In this document: positions 1 through 6,924 of the stretch, piece by piece
How positions within the stretch are numbered: position 1 is the stretch's first letter
Layout: each line of letters opens with the position of its first letter
Source: Loktanella sp. IMCC34160
GTDB lineage: Bacteria; Pseudomonadota; Alphaproteobacteria; Rhodobacterales; Rhodobacteraceae
DNA: 64,000 nt
Direction: 5' to 3'
Assembly (NCBI RefSeq): GCF_004145845.1
Contig: NZ_SELP01000007.1
Coordinates: forward strand, 62,001-126,000
The notes under the pieces: generated by a model
Seen by the model: the letters and a program-made list of their open reading frames with translations, nothing else
Databases searched by the model: none
What the model was told of the DNA's origin: nothing
Position numbers and translations under genes: made by a program

Positions 1-1303
1 TGGTCAGGCCAAGGCCCGATCCCACCACATCGGCCACGTTGGTGCCGCGCCGAAACCGGCCCGTCAACTGCGTCGTGCGGGCGCCTGACAGCCCGCGCCC
101 CCGGTCCAGCACGCGGATCACGGCCCGCCCCCCGTCGGTGCCGACCGTGACGGCGACCGACCCGTCGGGCAGGGAATATTTGATCGCGTTGTCCAGCAGG
201 TTGCGCAGCGCGGATTCGACCAAAAGCCGGTCGGCGGTGATCTCGACCGGCGGGGCGCAAAGGTCGGTCGTCAAGTCGATGTCGCGGATGTCGGCGGTTG
301 GTCCGAAACTGTCCGACATGTCGCGGGCCAACTGGCACAGGTCGATCCGTTCCTCGGTCCGCTGGTCGGTGCGATAGACGACCGCTGCATGGTCCAGCAA
401 CTGGCCCGCCGACCGGGCGCTGTCGTCGGCGGCGCGGATCATCGCGCGCAGGCTATCGCGGGTGGCTTCGTCATCGGTTTTGCGCAGGGCAATTTCGGCC
501 TGGGTGCGCAGGGTGGCCAGCGGTGTGCGGATATGGTGGGCGGCTTCGGCGATAAAGGTTTCGGTCCGCGACAGGGCCCCCGACAGCCGCGCGATGAACC
601 CGTTCAGGGCCCGCACCAGCGGCGCAAGTTCCGACGGAACCGGGCGTTCCACCGGGCGCAGATCATCCGGGCCGCGCCGCCCCACAGCCTCTGCCAGTCG
701 CTGCACGGGGTTCAGGACCGACCGCGCGGTGATGACGGACAGCACGGCGGCAAGGGCAAAGAACCCCAGCCCCAGCAGCGCCGCCCGGTTGGCCATCTGC
801 GCGACAATCGCGTCCTTGGCACCGCGCGTTTGGGCGACGATCACCATGACCTCGGTATTGCGCCCCTCGACCAGCACCGACCGGACGACCGCCGCTGCCC
901 GCACCTCGGACCCATCGTAGGATGTGGTAAAGAACCGGGGGTCCAGCCCGCTGCCCGGCGGGCTTTCGGGTAGGGCAAGGTCGGGGTAGCCGGTGACCGT
1001 CTCGCCGCCCACAAGGATGCGGTAGAACACCCGGTCCTCGCCGATGGAACCGAGCATGGAAAAGGCGGTGTAGGGGATGTCGATGGACACCCCGTCCTCG
1101 CCGCCGCGCAATTCCTCGGCAATGGCGATGGTGGCCGCGCCAAGGATGCTGTCCTGCGTGGTTTCGACCGCTGTATCGGCCACGCCCCGGACGGACAGAT
1201 ACAAAAGCCCCGACAGAACCGCCGCCACGATCAGCAGTTGCACCACGAGTTGGCGGCGAATCGATCCCCCGGTGGCGGGGCGGAGATGGGGGCGGTTCAC
1301 CAC
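1..1303 (-). CDS. tctE: Sensor histidine kinase of a tricarboxylate-type two-component system (3' end outside window)
   Basis: The reading frame is open from a GTG at 1303 to the left edge, about 434 codons, so the C-terminus is missing. Visible order: a cytoplasmic N-terminus, a first membrane helix (about residues 19-36), a roughly 135-residue periplasmic sensor region, a second helix (about 173-195), then the dimerisation/phosphoacceptor helix with the H-box HHIRTPLA (likely His257), an N-box NLLDNAIKYS, a G1 box DRGRGLSG, and GSGLGLT at the very edge. The family phosphorylates its partner response regulator at the inner membrane. The gene begins 5 bases after the stop of the response regulator at 1308-1973, and both are divergent from tctCBA, the usual TctDE/TctCBA layout. 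Substrate specificity is inferred only from this context. The GTG at 1300 is an equally possible start. Confidence 0.9.
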   Translation of the reverse strand, partial: MVNRPHLRPATGGSIRRQLVVQLLIVAAVLSGLLYLSVRGVADTAVETTQDSILGAATIAIAEELRGGEDGVSIDIPYTAFSMLGSIGEDRVFYRILVGGETVTGYPDLALPESPPGSGLDPRFFTTSYDGSEVRAAAVVRSVLVEGRNTEVMVIVAQTRGAKDAIVAQMANRAALLGLGFFALAAVLSVITARSVLNPVQRLAEAVGRRGPDDLRPVERPVPSELAPLVRALNGFIARLSGALSRTETFIAEAAHHIRTPLATLRTQAEIALRKTDDEATRDSLRAMIRAADDSARSAGQLLDHAAVVYRTDQRTEERIDLCQLARDMSDSFGPTADIRDIDLTTDLCAPPVEITADRLLVESALRNLLDNAIKYSLPDGSVAVTVGTDGGRAVIRVLDRGRGLSGARTTQLTGRFRRGTNVADVVGSGLGLT

Positions 1304-1307
1304 CTGC

Positions 1308-1973
1308 CTAATCCGTCACCAGCCGATATCCGACCCCGCGCACCGTTTCGATCCGGGCCGCCGATCCGTCCAGTTTCTTGCGCAACCGGCCCACATAAAC
1401 CTCGATCGCGTTGTCGGTCACGGCCTCGGTGGCCGAGAACAGCCGGTCGCACAATTGGCCCTTCGAATAGATGCGGCCGGGGGCGGCCAGAAGGATCTCG
1501 AACAGGCGCAGTTCGCGGTTGCGCAACTCCCGGTCTGCCCCCGCGACCCGGACCGTGGCCGACAGCGGATCAAAGGTCAGATCGGCAAAGCTGACCGAAG
1601 GGGAAGAAGTGCCCATACGCCGCCGCAGAACCGCGCGAACGCGGGCCTCCAGTTCATTGAAATCAAATGGTTTCGTGACGTAGTCATCGGCCCCGGTATC
1701 CAGCAGGGCGACCCTGTCCGATACCGCCGAGCGTGCGGTCATCACGATCACCGGTGTGTCGCGCTTGGCCCGCCTGTGGGCGGCCAGAAAATCGCGTCCG
1801 TCCCCATCGGGCAACATGATGTCCAGAAGGATCAGGTCATAGGTCGCGGCGGCCAGATGGTCCTCTGCCTCGGACAGGGTTCCGGCGATATCCACCCCAT
1901 GTCCGTCCAACGCCAGCCGGTCCGCGACCGACCGGGCCAGATCCGGGTTATCTTCGACCAGCAGAAAGCGCAC
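1308..1973 (-). CDS. tctD: OmpR-family response regulator, TctD-like
   Basis: The 221-residue product has a receiver domain beginning VRFLLVEDNPDLARS, with the acidic pair after VE, phosphoacceptor Asp51 in LLDIMLPDGDG, and the conserved Lys in DDYVTKPFD near residue 101. A winged-helix DNA-binding domain of the OmpR/PhoB type fills the C-terminus (from about residue 125, ending RGVGYRLVTD). The GTG start at 1973 was chosen because the receiver fold begins at once and a GGGAGA ribosome site lies just upstream; the frame stays open to 2090 but the extra residues do not resemble the family. It is co-transcribed with the sensor kinase and divergent from tctC, and is probably the transcriptional activator of the transporter operon. 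Confidence 0.93.
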   Translation of the reverse strand: MRFLLVEDNPDLARSVADRLALDGHGVDIAGTLSEAEDHLAAATYDLILLDIMLPDGDGRDFLAAHRRAKRDTPVIVMTARSAVSDRVALLDTGADDYVTKPFDFNELEARVRAVLRRRMGTSSPSVSFADLTFDPLSATVRVAGADRELRNRELRLFEILLAAPGRIYSKGQLCDRLFSATEAVTDNAIEVYVGRLRKKLDGSAARIETVRGVGYRLVTD

Positions 1974-2006
1974 GCGGTTCTCCCTTGCCTGAAAAAAGTG
2001 CGGCGG

Positions 2007-2028
2007 TGACAGGTTGGTGTCAGGTTGG
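2007..2028. promoter_or_regulatory. Candidate TctD binding site (11-bp direct repeat)
   Basis: Two head-to-tail copies, TGACAGGTTGG (2007-2017) and TGTCAGGTTGG (2018-2028), match at 10 of 11 positions and lie in the divergent tctD/tctC intergenic region. OmpR-family regulators bind direct repeats with roughly this period. The assignment to TctD rests on position and spacing only. Confidence 0.5.
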
Positions 2029-2120
2029 GGGCGAAGTCTGCATTCCGCAAGGGGCGCATTGCCCTCCCGGAGGAAGGGGGGCCGCGCCACCCGCTGCTTT
2101 GGAACTTTGGGAGGAAACCA

Positions 2121-3083
2121 ATGAACAAGACCCTACGCGCCCTTCTGACGGGCGCCGCCCTGTCGATCACCGCCAGCACCGCCTTTGCGGCCGAATGCAT
2201 CGCGCCCGCCAACCCCGGTGGAGGCTGGGACTTCACCTGCCGTCAGGTGGGCAAGCTTCTGTATGATCTGGGTCAGGTCGACAGCCCCGTGCAGGTCACC
2301 AACATGGCTGGCGCCGGTGGCGGGCTTGCCTTTGCCCATGTGGTCGCCGAACGCGCAACCGATGCCGAACTGATCGTTGCCGCCTCTTCCGCCACCACCA
2401 CGCGTCTTGCACAGCGCGCCTATGGTGATGCCAGCGCCGATCAGGTGCGTTGGGTCGGGGCCATCGGTGCCGATCCGGGCGTGATCGTCGTGGCCGCCGA
2501 CAGCCCGATGCAGAACCTTGAAGATATGGTCAACGCGATCAAGGCCGACCCCGGTTCGGTTGCCTTTGCCGGTGGCTCTGCCGCGGGCGGGTTCGACCAC
2601 ATGAAGCCGCTGATGGTGCTTCAGGCCGGTGGTTTCTCGGACATCACGCAGGTCAAGTATATCGGCGTCGATGGTGGCGCGGATGCGATCACCCAGACCG
2701 TGGGCGGTTTCACTCAGGCGATGACCGGCGACATGTCGGAAATCGTGGGCTTCCTCGAATCCGGTGAAGTGCGCGCCCTTGCGGTCCTGACCGAAGAACG
2801 CGTCCCGGGGTTCGAAGATATCCCGACCGCGATGGAGCAGGGCTTTGACGTGGTCGCCGTGAACTGGCGCGGCTTCTATGTCCCGCATGACATCTCGGAC
2901 GAAGAGTTCGATGCATGGGCCGCCAAGATCCAGGCCGTCGCCGACAGCCCGGAATGGGCCGAAACCATGGCCGCCAACGGTCTTGCCCCCTTCACCAAGG
3001 TGGGTGGCGACTTCCAGGGCTGGGTGGATCAGGTGATTGCCGATACCGAGGCGCTGAGCCGCGAGATTGGTGTGATCCAGTGA
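2121..3083 (+). CDS. tctC: Tripartite tricarboxylate transporter substrate-binding protein
   Basis: A 320-residue periplasmic solute receptor. The first 22 residues form a Sec signal peptide (basic MNKTLR, hydrophobic core, cleavage near TAFA|AEC). The mature start ECIAPANPGGGWD is the characteristic TctC/Bug N-terminal motif whose loops grip a carboxylate. The ATG at 2121 follows a strong GGGAGG site; frames extending upstream are ignored because they would bury the signal peptide. The next gene's ATG overlaps this stop by one base, so tctC and tctB are translationally coupled. The protein delivers an organic acid to the TctAB membrane channel; which acid cannot be read from sequence, though the downstream AtuA/DUF4387 genes hint at a branched or methylated carboxylate. 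Confidence 0.93.
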   Translation: MNKTLRALLTGAALSITASTAFAAECIAPANPGGGWDFTCRQVGKLLYDLGQVDSPVQVTNMAGAGGGLAFAHVVAERATDAELIVAASSATTTRLAQRAYGDASADQVRWVGAIGADPGVIVVAADSPMQNLEDMVNAIKADPGSVAFAGGSAAGGFDHMKPLMVLQAGGFSDITQVKYIGVDGGADAITQTVGGFTQAMTGDMSEIVGFLESGEVRALAVLTEERVPGFEDIPTAMEQGFDVVAVNWRGFYVPHDISDEEFDAWAAKIQAVADSPEWAETMAANGLAPFTKVGGDFQGWVDQVIADTEALSREIGVIQ

Positions 3084-3523
3084 TGAAAACCGACCGCATC
3101 TTCGGAGTGGTCGTGATCCTGGGGGCGCTCGCGTATGTCGCGAGCGCCCTTCAAATCCCGACCAGTTTCCTGTCCGACCCGGTCGGGCCCAAGACATTCC
3201 CGGTGCTGATCGCCAGCATTGCGGCGCTGTGTGGTGTCTTCATGGTGTTCAAGCCGGACGACGAACCGGACTGGCCGCCCTTGCCCGCGCTTTTGGCGCT
3301 GGTGCTGTCGGTGGTGGTTCTGGTCGGCTACGCCTATGCGCTGAAGCCTTTGGGCTTCATCCTTCCGACCGCGATTGCCGCCGCGATCCTCAGCTACCAG
3401 ATCAACCCGCGTCCGACCTTTGCCGCCCTTGCGGGTGTGGGCCTGTCGGTCGGGTTGTTCGTTCTCTTCAAATTCGTGCTTGGGCTTGGGCTGGTCGCCT
3501 TTCCCAAGGGACTGACCGGATAG
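3083..3523 (+). CDS. tctB: Tripartite tricarboxylate transporter small membrane subunit
   Basis: A 146-residue, very hydrophobic protein with four predicted membrane helices (about residues 8-24, 40-57, 69-89 with 91-106 following, and 115-140), the size and profile of the poorly conserved TctB subunit. The assignment leans on its position between an unmistakable tctC and tctA. The start overlaps the tctC stop (TGATG), and tctA begins 10 bases after its stop. With TctA it forms the inner-membrane, ion-driven import complex. Confidence 0.88.
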   Translation: MKTDRIFGVVVILGALAYVASALQIPTSFLSDPVGPKTFPVLIASIAALCGVFMVFKPDDEPDWPPLPALLALVLSVVVLVGYAYALKPLGFILPTAIAAAILSYQINPRPTFAALAGVGLSVGLFVLFKFVLGLGLVAFPKGLTG

Positions 3524-3533
3524 GGGGCCAGTC

Positions 3534-5039
3534 ATGGACATCATTTCAAACCTCGCGTTGGGCTTTTCCATCGCGCTGTCGCCCTGGACGCTGATGCTGG
3601 CGGTCATGGGGTGCTTTATCGGCACCATTGTGGGCGCACTGCCGGGTCTTGGGCCGTCGAACGGGGTCGCGATCCTGATCCCGATCACCTTCACCATGGG
3701 GCTGGACGCGACCGCCGCGCTGGTGCTGCTGACCTCTGTCTACTACGGCGCCATGTATGGCGGGCGGATCAGTTCGATCCTTCTGAACATCCCCGGTGAT
3801 GAACCCGCGCTGATGACAACGCTGGACGGATACCCGATGGCCAAGGCAGGTCGGGCGGGGGATGCGCTGGTGATCTCGGGCTTTGCCTCGTTCTGGGGCG
3901 CGCTGTTCGCCACGGTCATGCTGGCCCTGATCGCCCCGGCGCTGAGCCGGATCGCCTATCAATTCGGCCCGGCGGAATACTTCGCGCTCTACCTCTTGGC
4001 CTTCTCCACCCTCGGCGGAATTGCCTCGAACAATCAGGCCAAGGCGGCTTTCGCCTCTTGCGTGGGCCTGGGGATTTCGGTGATCGGTCTGGACAATTTC
4101 AGCGGCATGCCCCGGATGACCGGCGGCAACCTGCACCTGATGGACGGGATCGATTTCCTTGTTGCCATCGTGGGCCTTTTTGCAGTGTCCGAGGTGTTCT
4201 TCTTCATCGAAAAGCACGGCAAGGGCGGCGCGGTTGGCGTGGCGCTGGGCAAGGTCACGGTGCCTTGGGCTGAAATCTGGTCGACCCGCTGGACGCAGGT
4301 CCGGTCCGGCATCGTCGGATTTATCGCCGGCGTCCTGCCCGGTGCGGGGGCCTCGCTCGGGTCGTTCCTGACCTATATGATGGAAAAGACGATCGCCGGT
4401 CCCAATGGGGGCTTTGGCACCGGGGTGGCCAAAGGGGTCGCTGCGCCCGAGGCGGGCAATAACGCCGCCGCTGGCGGGGCGCTGGTGCCGATGCTGACGC
4501 TGGGCGTGCCGGGATCGGGGACCACGGCGGTTCTTCTGGCCGTGCTGATGACCCTGAACATCACCCCCGGCCCGACCCTGTTCACCGACCGGCCCGAGGT
4601 CGTCTGGGGCCTGATCGCATCGCTTCTGATCGCGAACTTCGTCCTGCTGGCGATGAACGTGCCGATGGTGAAGGTCTTCGTGAAGGTCCTGCAGGTGCCG
4701 CCCGCGCTGCTGCTGCCCGGCGTCACGATGGTGTCTTTCGTCGGGATCTATTCGCTGACGGGGGGCTACTTCGACCTTCTGCTGATGATCATTTTCGGGG
4801 TCGTGGGCTATGTCTTTCGCAAGATGGACATCCCGACCGTGCCGGTGATCCTTGGCATTCTTCTGGGGTCGAACATGGAGGACGCGCTGCGCCGCGCCAT
4901 GGTTCTGAGTGATGGGGAAGTGACCTATCTCTTCTCCTCGCCGATCGCGGTGGGTCTGTGGATCTTCGCCATCGCGGGCTTCGTCGCGCCGGTCTTCCTG
5001 CGCGGATACATCAAGAAGCCGCAAGCGGTGACCGACTGA
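3534..5039 (+). CDS. tctA: Tripartite tricarboxylate transporter large permease
   Basis: A 501-residue polytopic membrane protein of normal TctA length (about 12 helices). It carries the two family signatures: an early GALPGLGPSNGVAIL segment (about residues 34-48) and a mid-protein GVLPGAGASLGSFLTYMME followed by KGVAAPEAGNNAAAGGALVPML, the glycine-rich repeats thought to form the transport path. It lies third in the tctCBA operon, and its stop overlaps the ATG of the AtuA-family gene by one base, tying the downstream enzymes to transport. The long open frame on the opposite strand across this gene is a G+C-driven shadow. Confidence 0.95.
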   Translation: MDIISNLALGFSIALSPWTLMLAVMGCFIGTIVGALPGLGPSNGVAILIPITFTMGLDATAALVLLTSVYYGAMYGGRISSILLNIPGDEPALMTTLDGYPMAKAGRAGDALVISGFASFWGALFATVMLALIAPALSRIAYQFGPAEYFALYLLAFSTLGGIASNNQAKAAFASCVGLGISVIGLDNFSGMPRMTGGNLHLMDGIDFLVAIVGLFAVSEVFFFIEKHGKGGAVGVALGKVTVPWAEIWSTRWTQVRSGIVGFIAGVLPGAGASLGSFLTYMMEKTIAGPNGGFGTGVAKGVAAPEAGNNAAAGGALVPMLTLGVPGSGTTAVLLAVLMTLNITPGPTLFTDRPEVVWGLIASLLIANFVLLAMNVPMVKVFVKVLQVPPALLLPGVTMVSFVGIYSLTGGYFDLLLMIIFGVVGYVFRKMDIPTVPVILGILLGSNMEDALRRAMVLSDGEVTYLFSSPIAVGLWIFAIAGFVAPVFLRGYIKKPQAVTD

Positions 5040-6394
5040 TGCCAACCCGCGTCCTCATCCCTTCGGGCGCGCTGGGCCTCGGCTATGATGCCGAGGCCCT
5101 TGCCCGTGGCATTGCCCTGAACCCCGATCTGATCGCCATCGACGGCGGGTCGACCGACAGCGGCCCGTCCTACCTTGGGCGGGGTGTGTCGAAATATTCC
5201 CGCGCGGGGACCAAGGCCGAATGGAAGGGTCTGATCGAGGCGCGGGCACAGGCGGGCTGTCCGCTGGTCATCGGGACTGCGGGAACCTGCGGCACCGACA
5301 GCACTGTCGACTGGTTTCTTGATATCACCCGCGAATGTCTGGCTGAACTGGGGCAGACCGCCAAGATCGCCGTCTTGCGGTCTGAACAGGCCCCGGCCGA
5401 GGTGGCCAAGGCCTTCGCCGCCGGTCGGGTTGCGGCCCTGCCGGCGGCGCCCGAGATCGACGCCGACCTGATCGGAAGCTGCACCCATATCGTGGCCCTT
5501 GCCGGGGCCGAACAGATCGCCGCCGCGATCGACACCGGGGCCGAGATCATCATCGCGGGCCGCACCACCGACACAGCCACCATCGCGGCCCTGCCCCTGA
5601 TGCGGGGCGATCATGCCGGGGGCGCGTGGCACGGGGCCAAGATCGGGGAATGCGGCGCGCTTTGTGCTACGAACCCGCAATCGGGGGTGATCGTGATCGA
5701 CTTTGACGCCACCGGGTTTACCGTGACCCCGCTGGCCGACGGGGCCTATTGCACGCCGCATACCGTGTCGGCGCATATGCTTTACGAAAACTCCGACCCG
5801 TTCATCCTGCATGAACCGGGCGGGCATCTGGATGTGACCGCCGCGCGCTATGTGCAGAAAGACGACCGGTCGGTCCGGGTGGACGGGTCGGTCTGGGTGC
5901 CGTCGGACCGCTATACCGTCAAACTGGAAGGCGCGCGGACCGCCGGGTTCCAGACCATCCTGATGGCCACGATCCGCGACCGCCGCTATGTCGAAAACAT
6001 CCATGCGTGGTGCGATGATATTCTGGCCAAGCACGGGGCGCGGGTGCAGAACCGCCTTGGCCTGTCGCCAGAGGAGTTCAGCGTGGAACTGCGGGTGATC
6101 GGGGTGGACGCGACACTGGGCAAACTGGAAAACCGTGCCACCCCGCCGGTCGAGGTCGGGGTTCTGGGGATCATCACCGCGCCCACGCAGGACCGCGCCA
6201 ACGAGATCGGCAAGCTTCTCAACCCCTTCCTGCTGCACCATCCGCTGACACGCGAAGAAGAGCAGCCGACCTTTGCCTTCCCCTTCTCCCCGGCCGAGAT
6301 CGACCGGGGGGCGGCCTATGAATTCTGCCTCAATCACGTTCTGACCCTGTCAGACCCGATGGAGGCCTTCCGGCTGGAGGTGATCAATGCCTGA
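5039..6394 (+). CDS. Acyclic terpene utilisation AtuA family protein (DUF1446)
   Basis: A 451-residue cytoplasmic protein of the AtuA/DUF1446 family, beginning MPTRVLIPSGALGLGYD and carrying a glycine-rich IDGGSTDSGPSYLG region near residues 31-44. In pseudomonads AtuA is needed for citronellol/geraniol catabolism, but the biochemical role of the family is not established. The ATG at 5039 overlaps the tctA stop (TGATG). The gene overlaps the following DUF4387 gene by 8 bases, a pairing that recurs widely and is sometimes fused. Coupling to a TctCBA transporter argues for work on an imported carboxylate rather than a terpene; this is inference. Confidence 0.85.
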   Translation: MPTRVLIPSGALGLGYDAEALARGIALNPDLIAIDGGSTDSGPSYLGRGVSKYSRAGTKAEWKGLIEARAQAGCPLVIGTAGTCGTDSTVDWFLDITRECLAELGQTAKIAVLRSEQAPAEVAKAFAAGRVAALPAAPEIDADLIGSCTHIVALAGAEQIAAAIDTGAEIIIAGRTTDTATIAALPLMRGDHAGGAWHGAKIGECGALCATNPQSGVIVIDFDATGFTVTPLADGAYCTPHTVSAHMLYENSDPFILHEPGGHLDVTAARYVQKDDRSVRVDGSVWVPSDRYTVKLEGARTAGFQTILMATIRDRRYVENIHAWCDDILAKHGARVQNRLGLSPEEFSVELRVIGVDATLGKLENRATPPVEVGVLGIITAPTQDRANEIGKLLNPFLLHHPLTREEEQPTFAFPFSPAEIDRGAAYEFCLNHVLTLSDPMEAFRLEVINA

Positions 6395-6689
6395 ACTGGG
6401 GCAGATCGTTGAAAAGGTGCGGTCCAAGAACGCGGGGCCGTTCTGGCTGACCGTCGATATCTTCTGCGGCTCGCCAGAGGCATTTGCAAGGGTCAGCGCC
6501 GGACTGTCCAGTGACCGGGTCGCCGCCCTGTTTCAAGTCGATCCGGCGCAGCTCAAACGGTTCGATATCCCGGACCTGAACGTGGTGAAGTTTTCCATGC
6601 CGCGCCCGAACGTGCAGGGGATGGCGCAGGACAGGGATATGCACGGCGCGGGCTGGGCCCCGCTTCTGGCCGAGTTGGACCTGAACTGA
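6387..6689 (+). CDS. DUF4387 domain protein, AtuA partner
   Basis: A 100-residue protein covering the complete DUF4387 domain, with the typical block KVRSKNAGPFWLTVDIF near residues 10-26 and a C-terminal SMPRPNVQGM segment. It has no signal peptide or membrane helix. Its ATG lies inside the end of the AtuA-family gene (8-base overlap), so translation is likely coupled and the two products probably form one enzyme or complex. It is the last gene of the tctCBA operon. No catalytic function is known for the domain. Confidence 0.85.
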   Translation: MPELGQIVEKVRSKNAGPFWLTVDIFCGSPEAFARVSAGLSSDRVAALFQVDPAQLKRFDIPDLNVVKFSMPRPNVQGMAQDRDMHGAGWAPLLAELDLN

Positions 6690-6797
6690 CCATCCGGGGC
6701 TGGACAGTGCCGCCCCGCCCGCTACGCTACTGGCAAGACAGACGGCGTGCTTGGGCAAGATTTCCAACGATACCGTGCTTCGCCCCGGCCTTTCGCA

Positions 6798-6860
6798 GAA
6801 AGGCCACGCGCCGTCCGCCCCCATGGGCGGCGCGTTCCGCGCCACCCGCGGACGGCTGGT
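6798..6860 (-). repeat. Dispersed palindromic repeat, copy A
   Basis: Read on the minus strand this segment aligns with 57588-57650. The 15-base core GGCGCGGAACGCGCC (plus-strand 6829-6843 as its complement) is shared exactly, flanked in both by a GTCCGC...GCGGAC inverted repeat and a GCC-ATGGGG block. Here the arms are 6810-6818 and 6848-6856 (9 of 9 bases). A separate perfect hairpin (8-bp stem, 3-base loop) sits at 6787-6805. The segment occupies most of the 235-base gap before the molybdenum-hydroxylase gene; the rest of that gap shows nothing clear. Confidence 0.7.
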
Positions 6861-6924
6861 ACTGAGTGGTATGGTGGAAACACAATGGACAAGTTGGCCT
6901 CAAGAGAAGAGCGGACAAGAGCAC

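Noticed and set aside
3546-5045. A 499-codon open frame antisense to tctA
   Set aside because: It has low-complexity His/Arg/Asp-rich composition typical of antisense frames in high-G+C genes, and tctA on the other strand is unmistakable.
6787-6860. A dedicated attenuator leader for the molybdenum-hydroxylase gene
   Set aside because: The competing stems are mostly explained by this segment being one copy of the dispersed repeat also seen at 37.5 and 57.6 kb.
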